Positions 35,428 to 43,601 are shown, counted from the stretch's first letter. The stretch: DNA of 64,000 nt from an uncultured Bacteroides sp. (GCA_905201685.1 CAJKOW010000002.1:1-64000), one strand, 5' to 3'. Notes: a model not told the origin generated them from the sequence alone. Program-made: numbers and translations.

Positions 35428-35954
35428 AAACATCGTATTTCATAAACGACCGCATTTGCCTTCGGGCCGTCGAACCCGAAGACTTGGAAACCATGTATGC
35501 CATGGAAAACGATCCGCATACGTGGGACATTACCAACTTTACCGTACCTTATTCGCGCTATGTGTTGCGGCAATATATCGAAAACTCCCAATGCGACATG
35601 TTCGCCGACCGTCAGTTAAGACTGATGATTGTACACCGTACCGACCGGACGGTGTTAGGAACCATCGACATCACCGACTTCATGCCCTTGCATGCACGGG
35701 GCGAAGTGGGCATTGTGATACGGAAGGAATATCAGAATCAGGGATATGCCACTGACGCGCTACATCTGTTATGCGATTATGCATTTGGCTTTCTGCACAT
35801 GAAGCAGCTCACGGCACACGTAGCAGTGGACAATGAAGCAAGCATACACTTGTTTACTTCATGTGGTTTCGTGCAGTGTGGGTTACTGAAAGAGTGGTGG
35901 TGCGTAGGCGGAACGTTCAAGGACGTTGTTCTGTTGCAGCATCTTCGCGGATAG
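35424..35954 (+). CDS. GNAT-family N-acetyltransferase (RimJ/RimL-like)
   Basis: A 176-residue cytoplasmic acetyltransferase. It begins ICLRAVEPEDLETMYAMEND, as in RimL/SpeG-like enzymes. The acetyl-CoA signature is VGIVIRKEYQNQGYATDAL (motif A, Q/R-x-x-G-x-A), and ASIHLFTSCGFVQCG is motif B. The acceptor could be a ribosomal protein N-terminus, a polyamine or a small metabolite. The gene overlaps the membrane protein gene by 4 bp. Confidence 0.88.
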   Translation: MKTSYFINDRICLRAVEPEDLETMYAMENDPHTWDITNFTVPYSRYVLRQYIENSQCDMFADRQLRLMIVHRTDRTVLGTIDITDFMPLHARGEVGIVIRKEYQNQGYATDALHLLCDYAFGFLHMKQLTAHVAVDNEASIHLFTSCGFVQCGLLKEWWCVGGTFKDVVLLQHLRG

Positions 35955-35975
35955 AGGTAACAGCTGAATGTCCGC

Positions 35976-36569
35976 TCAGTTCCAGATCGGAACCTGCGGG
36001 AATTTTGCCCAAAGTTCGTATTTTCCTCCCAGCGTTCTCATGGTGCTTTTCCAGAGATTCAGGTTGCCGGGGGGATGCATGATTATTTCATTCTTCACCT
36101 TACTTACAAGCCAGGTGTTTTCTTCAATTTCTGTACGAAGTTGTTCATGCCCCCAACCCGAATATCCTAAAAAGAAACGGATTTTTCCTTCTATCTTGTT
36201 TCCTTTCAGCACATAACGTTTGATTGCTTCAAAATCACCATTCAAATAAAGTCCTCTTGAGACGGGCAATGAGTCTGCTATTCCTTTAATGGTATGCAGG
36301 TAGAACAGGGTATCATTACTCAGTGGGCCTCCCTTGTATAGGGGTATGTCTTTTATTGATTCAAATTCTTTCAGCAGATGCTGAAGCATCAAAGGCATCT
36401 TTTTGTTCAACACCAATCCCATACTGCCTTCCTCCGTATGGTCAATAAGCAAAACGACCGAACGCCCGAACAGATCGTCGGACAAGAACGGTTCGGAAAT
36501 CAGGACCTTACCACGAGCCGGAACAGCGTGGTTACTCTCTATTTTAAATATGCTTGCATCTGAATACAT
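35976..36569 (-). CDS. AlgH/YqgE family (UPF0301) protein
   Basis: A 197-residue protein of the UPF0301/AlgH family. Family marks are GKVLISEPFLSDDLFGRSVVLLIDH, GSMGLVLNKKM, LYKGGPLSNDTLFYLH and FFLGYSGWGHEQLRTEIEENTWLV. In Pseudomonas the founding member affects alginate gene expression, but the biochemical role is unresolved. ATG 36569 is chosen because homology begins there (MYSDASIFKIE); the upstream in-frame start would add a non-conserved stretch. It converges with the GNAT gene, whose stop is 21 bp away. Confidence 0.88.
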   Translation of the reverse strand: MYSDASIFKIESNHAVPARGKVLISEPFLSDDLFGRSVVLLIDHTEEGSMGLVLNKKMPLMLQHLLKEFESIKDIPLYKGGPLSNDTLFYLHTIKGIADSLPVSRGLYLNGDFEAIKRYVLKGNKIEGKIRFFLGYSGWGHEQLRTEIEENTWLVSKVKNEIIMHPPGNLNLWKSTMRTLGGKYELWAKFPQVPIWN

Positions 36570-36776
36570 GCCTCTAATATACAGTTTATTTTGTGAAAAA
36601 CAAAGGAGGAATCTGTTTTTTTGAAAAATATTCAAGAATGTTTGGCCCCTGTTGCCCGAGACATGTCTCCTGACGAGGTTATGATTGTTTTAAGTTTCGG
36701 CTTACCAAAACGGGAAGGAGGTAAAGAAATAAAATGAAGAATGCTATGTCTTTAACTTTTATCGAAACATAGTAAG

Positions 36777-36951
36777 AGGATATGACACACTGAAAAGTAT
36801 AATCATTATGCAATGTCATCCTGAACAAAGTGAAGGATCTCAGTACATAAATAACTGCTTTCGGGATTCTTCGCTTTGCTCAGACTATCGCTGTCTTGAG
36901 CGAAGCTAATGACAAGATGCAAGTATGTCTCTATTTTGGCATACCCTCTTT
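36777..36951. repeat. Miniature repeat, second copy of the 24.6-kb element
   Basis: Shares AAAGTATAATCATTATG, AATGTCATCCTGAAC and AAGTGAAGGATCT with 24602-24753 in the same order, and ends with the related TTTTGGCATACCCTCTT. It has an extra inverted GAGCGAAGC/GCTTTGCTC segment. It fills most of the 340-bp gap between the AlgH-family and Cys-rich genes. No gene is present in this gap. Confidence 0.75.
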
Positions 36952-36975
36952 AAAAGGAAATAAAGGTCAAAGCAT

Positions 36976-37938
36976 TCATTCACTTTTCTTGTGTTTGAAT
37001 TGAATAGTTTTTTGGCTGTGTCGTTTTGGACGCTTCAATTTGATAATCATCCGTTCTTCATACCCATCAGCTTTAATGCGGAGCGTGGCCTTGTTTAACG
37101 GATTGCCATCTTCATCTTTTAGGGCACTGTTTGTGTTCCAATATATTCGAAATGGTTTGTTTTCACCACTGGTATTCAATTCAAATTCTTCATAATCTTC
37201 TTTCCCCTCCTCATCAAAAAATATTCTCTCAACACAAAGATTGTCAATGTCGATACAATTACCTTTTTCATCAACAATATTTAAATCAGTATAATTATTA
37301 TCGACAATTTCCTGGGATACTGCGCCTGCCAAAACAGCTGTTTCCCCCATTAAGATTTGAGGATCCTCTTCCAAAATTACATTTATGGGGTTAGTTGCAT
37401 CCCTAACTTGAATAATTTGGGATTGATATCCAATGTATGAAAATACTATCGAGTCACCACGACAAGCGTTAATTTCAAAATTACCCTCAAAATCTGAAAC
37501 GGATCCTTCATTTGTATTGAGAATATGTATTATAGCCCCTATTAGAGTGTCAAGTTTTTCTTTGGTTTCGTTTTTTGAAGTCACCTTCCCAAAAATTTTC
37601 CCTTTGACCACCAATGTATCTTTCAAAGCTGCAACATGTATCTTATCTATCGAAGAATTGGAATTAGGTTGTATTGGTAAATTAGTAGGTAAGGGCATAG
37701 ACATAGCAATAGTACTTACCGAAATTCCGGCAAGGGCAACTGCTTTTCCCGTAAGACTTCGAAGACGAAGTTGTTGTTCTATATAACGCACTTCGGCTTC
37801 ACATTTTGGACAAGTACCCAAACAATCCCCCTTGTAGCGACATTCCGATGTAATGAATTCAATATCGTTAGCTTCAGCTATCTGCCGACGGATCTCTTTC
37901 AGAATACGGCAAGTATCTTTTCCTCGTGTCATAGTCAT
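36976..37938 (-). CDS. Cys-rich membrane protein with carboxypeptidase-regulatory-like domain, partner of a radical SAM enzyme
   Basis: A 320-residue protein in three parts. Residues 1-60 are probably cytoplasmic, with Cys10 and a cluster Cys33, Cys39, Cys43, Cys46 (CRYKGDCLGTCPKCEAE) next to a helix rich in Arg and Glu. Residues about 63-82 form one membrane helix (GKAVALAGISVSTIAMSM). The rest is extracytoplasmic: a CarboxypepD_reg-like beta-sandwich near 108-195 (VKGKIFGKVTS, IGAIIHI, DFEGNFEI, VFSYIGYQSQ) and a second beta-rich part to the end. The cysteine cluster resembles a metal or Fe-S binding knuckle. The ATG overlaps the radical SAM stop by 4 bp, so the two are translationally coupled. 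The DNA is more AT-rich than flanking genes. An alternative start is 37932. Function unknown. Confidence 0.8.
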   Translation of the reverse strand: MTMTRGKDTCRILKEIRRQIAEANDIEFITSECRYKGDCLGTCPKCEAEVRYIEQQLRLRSLTGKAVALAGISVSTIAMSMPLPTNLPIQPNSNSSIDKIHVAALKDTLVVKGKIFGKVTSKNETKEKLDTLIGAIIHILNTNEGSVSDFEGNFEINACRGDSIVFSYIGYQSQIIQVRDATNPINVILEEDPQILMGETAVLAGAVSQEIVDNNYTDLNIVDEKGNCIDIDNLCVERIFFDEEGKEDYEEFELNTSGENKPFRIYWNTNSALKDEDGNPLNKATLRIKADGYEERMIIKLKRPKRHSQKTIQFKHKKSE

Positions 37939-38555
37939 TTTCGGATTATATAGGTGAATAAATCAAAATTTGTAAAGCCAAGAGTTTCAAGCGCTGCACG
38001 ACTGGCAATACGATCGGCATCTACATTGAATTTGGGTATCAACGGAAGCCTTATGATACAATTATTCTGTCGGTTTAGCTTAGTTATTAACTTGAGGTTT
38101 TCGATTACAAGGTTATTGCTTTTTCCTGTATAATTGTTATAAATTTCAGGATTCATATCCTTAATATCGATAATTAGCATGTTTACTATTGGGAGCAAAT
38201 ATCTGATATTCGCAATCGGTACATTAAGTGATGTTTCAAGGTTTATCTGCCATCCATTGCCACACAATTTTCGAAACTTATAAATAAATTGCGGACGAAG
38301 ACAAGGTTCACCACCTCCAAAAGTAATACCTCCGTTGGTTGCAAGAAAATACAATTCATCAATGCGTGTTTCTTTATACAATTCTTCGGGTGAATAACTG
38401 CGGAAACGCTTACCATCACCAAGTGACAAGGGGTTCAGACAATAGCGGCAACGAAGCGGACACTTATGAAACGCAACGAGAGTGGTAACACCGCCACCAT
38501 CAGTAGATAGGCGGTGTCGTGATATCCCGATAATCTTTGCTCGCTCAGTATCCAT
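37935..38555 (-). CDS. Radical SAM enzyme, glycyl-radical-activase-like but short
   Basis: A 206-residue radical SAM protein. CPLRCRYC holds the CxxxCxxC iron-sulfur ligands (Cys32, Cys36, Cys39), and GGITFGGGEPCL contains the SAM-binding GGE motif. ETSLNVP and IIDIKDMNPEIYNNYTG follow as in pyruvate-formate-lyase activating enzymes. There is no second cysteine cluster for an auxiliary Fe-S centre and no glycyl radical enzyme nearby. The only coupled gene is the Cys-rich membrane protein, so that protein may be the substrate (inference). ATG 38555 has an AAAGAGG Shine-Dalgarno-like sequence just upstream, unusual for this phylum, and is preferred over TTG 38570. It is probably the first gene of a two-gene operon. 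Confidence 0.88.
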   Translation of the reverse strand: MDTERAKIIGISRHRLSTDGGGVTTLVAFHKCPLRCRYCLNPLSLGDGKRFRSYSPEELYKETRIDELYFLATNGGITFGGGEPCLRPQFIYKFRKLCGNGWQINLETSLNVPIANIRYLLPIVNMLIIDIKDMNPEIYNNYTGKSNNLVIENLKLITKLNRQNNCIIRLPLIPKFNVDADRIASRAALETLGFTNFDLFTYIIRK

Positions 38556-38723
38556 AAGTACCTCTTTCAATAGATTTAACTAATTGTATAATTGACATTA
38601 GATCGGATGTTAAGGCTAACAGGTGTTCCTTCCGAATCTAGCACAATACCTTCATCAGAACGGTCTATATGTCAAGAATTCATAGAAGTTAAAAATGAGA
38701 CTTGAGTGTCTAATCCCCTAATA

Positions 38724-40043
38724 TCATTTCTTAACCGGATGATTCTCTGCAAATATCCTCATGCGTTCGTCCAGCAGGGCATATTGATGGTCTTGAATGA
38801 ACGAAGTGCAGGCACGCAGACCCTGTTGGTGACTGCCGGTAGTTACCAGTGAAATGGCACTCACACCGTAGTACATCAGCTCTTTGGCCAGTTCGCCGCT
38901 GCTCATGCCCGGATAGCCGATGGTGAAATAGAATCCGTCGGCTACAGGTTCGCCCAGGTCGTTGTCGTAAACTAAATGGAAACCGTGACGCAAGAAGATT
39001 TCTTTCAGTCGTCGGGCACGTTCTCCATATACTTTTACTTCGTCCAGGAAGTTGTATTGACCGTCGTTGGCGGCTTTCAGCATAGCAGCCAAGGCATATT
39101 GAGCCGAATGGCTGGTACCCGAAGACAGGGCATAGAGCACTCGGTGGATGAAGACTGTACCGAACGTTCCGCCACCGTATCGTTTGGTCAGTCCGGGGTA
39201 GGCACGATGATACAGTTTGTCCGAGATGCAGCTTACCCCGATACGTTGTCCGGCGTAGCTGAAGGCTTTGGAACCGGAGATAAGCAGAATATAATGATCG
39301 GTGTAATGTGCTACAGTAGGTTGGTAGGGCGGTTGGAAGGGAGTACCTAAGTCCTGACGGAAATCCATTGCAAAATAAGCAAGGTCTTCCAACACAATTA
39401 CGTCGTATTGTGTAGCCAGTTCGCCAATGATTTTCAGTTCCTCTTCTTTCAGGCAGATCCAGCTGGGGTTGTTGGGGTTGGAGTAGATGATAGCCGAGAT
39501 GTTACCTTTCTGCAAATAGCTTTCCAGTTTGCTTCTCAGTTTCTCGCCACGGTACTCATAGACGTCGAAAGTTTCGTATTTCTGTCCCATCACCACCAAC
39601 TGCTGCTTCTGTACGGGGAATCCCGGATCGATAAACAGGATGGTATCACGTTTCTCGTCACATTGGCTGCATGTAAGGAACGATGCAAAAGTGCCCTGCA
39701 TGGAACCGGTAACGGGTACGCATCCCTCGGGCGAAATATCCACATTGATAAATGCCTTGATGAAACGTGCCGCTTCCTGTTTCAGGGACGGCAGTCCGTT
39801 GATGTCGGGGTAAAGGCTGGCAATGCCGTTTTCCAGAGCTTCTATTTCGGCCTTCACTCCTACAGCCGACGGAGGAAGTCCCGGCACACCCATTTCCATT
39901 TTAATAAATTCGACACCCGATTCTTCTTCGGCTCTTGCGGCAATGGCTTTCACCTCGCGGATGGTGGCTTTCGAAAAGTCGGTAATATGAAATTCGTCGA
40001 TGGTATCATCGATCAGCTTGCGTTCGATAGGAGTATTTTTCAT
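38724..40043 (-). CDS. PLP-dependent aminotransferase, class I/II
   Basis: A 439-residue cytoplasmic fold-type I aminotransferase. The PLP lysine is in SGSKAFSYAGQRIG, the pocket asparagine in IYSNPNNPSWI, and an aspartate in VLEDLAYFAMDF. An N-terminal extension of about 35 residues (FHITDFSKATIREVKAIAARAEEESG) precedes the usual fold. The family includes alanine, aromatic and valine-pyruvate transaminases, and the amino-acid preference is not clear from sequence. It is not obviously in an operon. A 153-bp gap without features separates it from the radical SAM gene. Confidence 0.9.
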   Translation of the reverse strand: MKNTPIERKLIDDTIDEFHITDFSKATIREVKAIAARAEEESGVEFIKMEMGVPGLPPSAVGVKAEIEALENGIASLYPDINGLPSLKQEAARFIKAFINVDISPEGCVPVTGSMQGTFASFLTCSQCDEKRDTILFIDPGFPVQKQQLVVMGQKYETFDVYEYRGEKLRSKLESYLQKGNISAIIYSNPNNPSWICLKEEELKIIGELATQYDVIVLEDLAYFAMDFRQDLGTPFQPPYQPTVAHYTDHYILLISGSKAFSYAGQRIGVSCISDKLYHRAYPGLTKRYGGGTFGTVFIHRVLYALSSGTSHSAQYALAAMLKAANDGQYNFLDEVKVYGERARRLKEIFLRHGFHLVYDNDLGEPVADGFYFTIGYPGMSSGELAKELMYYGVSAISLVTTGSHQQGLRACTSFIQDHQYALLDERMRIFAENHPVKK

Positions 40044-40144
40044 GATCTTGTTGTTTTATGTTGTTGATACGGACAAAGGTAATGAAAAACTTGGGATTAC
40101 AAAATGAAAAACATACGGTTCACTTCGGATGAACAGAATTGTTC

Positions 40145-40184
40145 GGTGTCTAATAATTAGACACCACTGTCCAATAATTGGACA
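40145..40184. promoter_or_regulatory. Two tandem perfect palindromes, probable activator sites
   Basis: Site 1, 40145-40165, is a perfect 21-bp palindrome GGTGTCTAAT-A-ATTAGACACC. Site 2, 40168-40184, is a perfect 17-bp palindrome TGTCCAAT-A-ATTGGACA. The centres (40155 and 40176) are 21 bp apart, two helical turns, so two dimers would bind the same face. They lie about 60-95 bp upstream of a sigma-54-type promoter, the usual place for an NtrC-family enhancer. Confidence 0.75.
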
Positions 40185-40237
40185 CTGCGTCCGAAATCAG
40201 AAAATGCTTATCTGCTGGTTATCAGCAAGATTACTAC

Positions 40238-40255
40238 TTTGGCACGATTTCTGCA
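40238..40255 (+). promoter_or_regulatory. Sigma-54-type promoter of the FtsX/ATPase transporter cluster
   Basis: TTTGGCACGATTTCTGCA has GG at 40241-40242 and GC at 40253-40254 with exactly 10 bp between them. TTGGCACG is a full -24 match and CTGCA is one base off the -12 TTGCA. Transcription would start near 40266, about 30 bp before ATG 40296. A small dyad TGCTG/CAGCA lies at 40212-40226 between the promoter and the upstream palindromes. Confidence 0.7.
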
Positions 40256-40295
40256 TAGAGATAGGCAGAAAACAATCAAAAAAACTCGTTATACA

Positions 40296-42602
40296 ATGAA
40301 ACAAATCTATTACGTCATCCAGACTCTGCTCAGAGGGAAGGGGAGTGTCCTCTTCAAGATCGTTTCCCTGGGTCTGGGACTTGCCATGAGCATCCTGCTT
40401 TTTGCCCGTGTGGCCTACGAGCAGAGTTACGACACATGCTTCCGCGACTACGACCGGCTTTATCAGGTGTGGAGCCAGTTCATCATGAACGGTGAAAAGA
40501 ATGATGCCCAAAACATGAACATGGGGCCGCTGGCAGGTGCCATTCTGGAAAACTTTCCGAAAGAAATAGAATCTGCCACTTGCACCAATCGCTATCTGGC
40601 TTCGAGGCCTCTGTATTACGGTAATACCCGCTTCAACGAATCCAAGCTGTGCGCCGATTCGCTCTTCTTCCAGACGATGGGTATCGAAGTGTTGAGCGGC
40701 AATCCCGTGCAAGACCTTCAGCAGCCCAATGTCATTTATCTGAGTAAAAGTTTGGCACAAAGGATGTTCGGCGGTGAAGACCCCATCGGTAAGGTCATCA
40801 GCTACAATCACGAACGCGATCTGACTGTGCGCGGTACGTATGCCGACCTGCCAGATAATACTACCGTCAACGCCGAAGCTGTCATCTCCCTGCCTCCTGC
40901 TTGGGCAGCCCAGCAGATGAACTATTCGTGGGATGGAGGCGACTCCTACTTTCAGTACGTTCGTCTGCGTCCGGATGTAGATGTAGAAGCCCTCAATGCC
41001 CGTATGGAGAAGATGGCCGAAAAATATCTGCCAGCCCGCGATAGCTGGAGCTACACCGCTTACATCCAGCCCCTGCGTGATACTTTCCGCCAGCAGGACG
41101 ATGTCCGTCGGATGTTTACCATCATGCTGACACTGGGACTGTCTATTCTCTTCATTACGGCTCTGAACTATGCCCTCATCTCCATCTCCTCGTTGAGCCG
41201 CCGCGCCAAGATGGTAGGTGTGCACAAGTGTAGCGGAGCCAGTGGCGAAGGTATCTTTGGCATGTTTATGCTGGAGACGCTGATAGTGGTTGCACTGGCA
41301 CTGGGCGTGATGTTCCTCCTGCTGTGGGGCTTCCGTGACTTTGTGGAAGATACAGCGGCTACCAAACTGACCAACCTCTTCGCCGGAAGTCGTCTGTGGG
41401 TACCTGCCGCCACGGTGGGCGTGCTCTTGTTGGTGGGGGGCGTATTGCCCGGCCGCCTCTTTGCCCGCATTCCTGTGACTCAGGTGTTCCGCCGCTACAC
41501 CGAAGGCAAGAAGGGGTGGAAACGTCCGTTGCTGTTCGTGCAGTTTGCTGGTGTGGCTTTCATCTGCGGACTGATGTGCATGGTGATGATGCAATACCAC
41601 TTCGTCATGAGCAAGGACATGGGCTTCAGCACCGAGCGCATTGTAGGCACCTATCTGCCCTTTAAAACGGCCAAGGAGTGCGACAACGCTTACAACTTCT
41701 TCCGCAGTCTGCCTTATGTCGAAAACCTCTCCTCCGCCTACGGCAATCCGCTGGAAGGCTATAGCGGCTGTTTCATCACCGGAGAAAACGGCGAAAGCCT
41801 GTTCTCCGCCCGCTTCGACGCCTGCATGAGCAACTACTACGACCTGATGGGCATGAAACTGAAAGAAGGCCGACTGCCGCGCGATAACAGCGAGGTGGTG
41901 GTGAACGAAACTTTCGTCAATCTGATGAAGTGGGGCAATGATGCCGTCGGCCGCACCGTACATACGATGGGCGAAACCTCTACCGTGACGGGGGTACTGA
42001 AAGACTTTCAGATAAACGGCTTCTATACCGAGCCGATGCCCTACATCGGCTTCATGACCAAGCAATTCAACAACGGCCTGCACTTTCTGCTGAAGGAGCC
42101 CTTTGCCGAGAACCTGCAACGCCTGACGAAGGATGCTGCCGAAGCCTTCCCCGACAAGACCATCGACTTCACTTCGATGGAAGAGGGCATGAATAGGATG
42201 TACAACCCCGTCCGTGTGTTCCGCAACGCTACAGTAGTGGCTGGCGTCGTGATGTTCTTCATCATGCTTATGGGATTGCTGGGCTACACAGCCGACGAAG
42301 TGCAGCGCCGAAGCAAGGAGATAGCCATCCGCAAGGTGAACGGTGCGGAAGCATCTTCCATCCTCAGCCTGCTGGGGCGCGATGTGCTCTATGTGGCTGT
42401 GCCTGCGGTGGTGATAGGGGTTGTGGCGTCGTGGTACGTCAACTCCCTGTGGATGGATATGTTCAGCGCGCAGGCCTCGATGTCGGTCTTCGAATATGTA
42501 CTGATTGGTCTGGCCGTGCTGGCTGTCATCGCCGGCTGCGTGCTGTGGAAGTCGTGGCGCATCGCGAATGAGAATCCGGTGCTGAGCATTAAGAGCGAAT
42601 AG
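40296..42602 (+). CDS. ABC transporter permease, MacB/FtsX type (copy 1)
   Basis: A 768-residue inner-membrane permease. One membrane helix near the N-terminus (SLGLGLAMSILLFARVAYE) is followed by a MacB-like periplasmic domain (about 40-265). A first FtsX unit starts with MVGVHKCSGASGEGIF, a second periplasmic part follows, and a second FtsX unit carries RRSKEIAIRKVNGAEASSIL. It ends NENPVLSIKSE. Such permeases do not pump substrate across the inner membrane directly but couple ATP hydrolysis to periplasmic work, such as moving lipoproteins, peptides or drugs. ATG 40296 fits the paralogue's start; an upstream in-frame start overlaps the promoter. It forms a cluster with the ATPase and second permease. 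Confidence 0.9.
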   Translation: MKQIYYVIQTLLRGKGSVLFKIVSLGLGLAMSILLFARVAYEQSYDTCFRDYDRLYQVWSQFIMNGEKNDAQNMNMGPLAGAILENFPKEIESATCTNRYLASRPLYYGNTRFNESKLCADSLFFQTMGIEVLSGNPVQDLQQPNVIYLSKSLAQRMFGGEDPIGKVISYNHERDLTVRGTYADLPDNTTVNAEAVISLPPAWAAQQMNYSWDGGDSYFQYVRLRPDVDVEALNARMEKMAEKYLPARDSWSYTAYIQPLRDTFRQQDDVRRMFTIMLTLGLSILFITALNYALISISSLSRRAKMVGVHKCSGASGEGIFGMFMLETLIVVALALGVMFLLLWGFRDFVEDTAATKLTNLFAGSRLWVPAATVGVLLLVGGVLPGRLFARIPVTQVFRRYTEGKKGWKRPLLFVQFAGVAFICGLMCMVMMQYHFVMSKDMGFSTERIVGTYLPFKTAKECDNAYNFFRSLPYVENLSSAYGNPLEGYSGCFITGENGESLFSARFDACMSNYYDLMGMKLKEGRLPRDNSEVVVNETFVNLMKWGNDAVGRTVHTMGETSTVTGVLKDFQINGFYTEPMPYIGFMTKQFNNGLHFLLKEPFAENLQRLTKDAAEAFPDKTIDFTSMEEGMNRMYNPVRVFRNATVVAGVVMFFIMLMGLLGYTADEVQRRSKEIAIRKVNGAEASSILSLLGRDVLYVAVPAVVIGVVASWYVNSLWMDMFSAQASMSVFEYVLIGLAVLAVIAGCVLWKSWRIANENPVLSIKSE

Positions 42603-42603
42603 G

Positions 42604-42649
42604 CCTCACCCCCGGCCCCTCTCCAAAAGAGAGGGGAGTAGGGGGCGGA
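42604..42649. repeat. GC-rich palindromic repeat, copy 1
   Basis: CCCCTCTCC-AAAA-GAGAGGGG hairpin flanked by C- and G-rich arms, directly after the first permease stop. It is a REP-like unit repeated twice more before the ATPase gene. Confidence 0.75.
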
Positions 42650-42725
42650 ATATGTACTTTTCTTATAAACTTATAGACTCAAAAACTTAAAAACTAATAA
42701 CATAATAATAACCTATGTCTTTCCT

Positions 42726-42764
42726 TCCTCCCCTCTCTCTGGGAGAGGGGTCGGGGGTGAGGCT
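42726..42764. repeat. GC-rich palindromic repeat, copy 2
   Basis: CCCTCTCTCTGGGAGAGGGG followed by TCGGGGGTGAGGC, a near copy of the unit at 42604-42649 in inverted orientation. Confidence 0.75.
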
Positions 42765-42788
42765 TTCTAAAACAAGGAGACCCCGTTA

Positions 42789-42823
42789 GCCCCTCTCTTT
42801 GGGAGAGGGGTTGGGGAGAGGCT
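42789..42823. repeat. GC-rich palindromic repeat, copy 3, abutting the ATPase start
   Basis: CCCCTCTCTTTGGGAGAGGGG followed by TTGGGGAGAGGC. It ends 2 bp before ATG 42826, so its hairpin would sit where the ribosome binds. Confidence 0.75.
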
Positions 42824-42825
42824 TT

Positions 42826-43503
42826 ATGATCGAAATCAACAACCTTAGCAAAGTTTTCCGTACGACGGAAGTAGAAACCGTAGCATTGAACCAAGTAAAC
42901 CTTCATGTGGACGAGGGCGAATTTGTAGCCATCATGGGACCGTCGGGCTGTGGCAAGTCCACTCTGCTGAATATCCTCGGTCTGCTGGATAACCCTACTT
43001 CGGGCAGTTATAAACTGTTGGGGCAGGAGGTAGCCGATCTGCGCGAAAAAGACCGTACCCGCGTCCGTAAGGGCAAGATAGGCTTCGTTTTCCAGAGCTT
43101 CAACCTGATAGACGAACTGAACGTATTCGAGAACGTGGAACTGCCATTGACCTATCTCGGCATCAAGGCTGCCGAACGTAAACAGCGTGTACACGACATT
43201 CTGAAGCGTATGGCCATCAGCCATCGGGCGCAGCACTTCCCCCAGCAGCTGTCGGGCGGACAGCAGCAGCGTGTGGCCATTGCCCGTGCTGTAGTGACCA
43301 ATCCTAAACTGATACTGGCCGACGAGCCTACCGGTAACCTCGACTCGAAGAACGGTGCCGAGGTCATCAAACTGCTGAGCGAACTGAACAGCGAAGGCAC
43401 CACCATCATCATGGTGACCCACTCGCAACACGATGCTTCCTTTGCCCACCGCACGGTGCATCTGTTTGACGGTAGTGTGGTGGCGAGCAATAAAAACCTA
43501 TAA
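42826..43503 (+). CDS. ABC transporter ATP-binding protein (MacB/LolD type)
   Basis: A 225-residue ATPase that powers the two flanking FtsX-type permeases. Walker A GPSGCGKST, Q-loop FVFQSFNLIDELNVFENVELP (typical of the MacB/LolD/FtsE group), signature LSGGQQQRVAIARA, Walker B LILADEPTGNLDS and switch His in MVTHSQHDASF are all present. ATG 42826 begins MIEINNLSKVF, the normal start; the frame is open upstream only through a repeat. A palindromic repeat ends 2 bp before the start and may lower translation. Confidence 0.95.
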   Translation: MIEINNLSKVFRTTEVETVALNQVNLHVDEGEFVAIMGPSGCGKSTLLNILGLLDNPTSGSYKLLGQEVADLREKDRTRVRKGKIGFVFQSFNLIDELNVFENVELPLTYLGIKAAERKQRVHDILKRMAISHRAQHFPQQLSGGQQQRVAIARAVVTNPKLILADEPTGNLDSKNGAEVIKLLSELNSEGTTIIMVTHSQHDASFAHRTVHLFDGSVVASNKNL

Positions 43504-43507
43504 ATAA

Positions 43508-43599
43508 ATGAAGAATGAAGAACGAAAAATGAAGAATTTGCCCTGCGGTGCGACTTCTTCGATCGAAATTCTTCATTCTTCATTCTTAATTCTTCATTA
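43508..43599. repeat. AT-rich inverted repeat of GAAGAATGAA/TTCATTCTTC units
   Basis: GAAGAATGAAGAACG and AAATGAAGAATTT on the left face AAATTCTTCATTCTTCATTC on the right, forming a long imperfect hairpin with a loop of about 25 nt. It fills the gap between the ATPase and second permease and ends just before ATG 43602. The unit also occurs at 8438-8500 and 25871-25901. Confidence 0.75.
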
Positions 43600-43601
43600 A
43601 C

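Noticed and set aside
40197..42119. A 640-codon open frame on the minus strand inside the first permease gene
   Set aside because: It is antisense to a clear FtsX permease. The His/Gln-rich composition is typical of antisense reading of GC-rich codons and no domain is visible.
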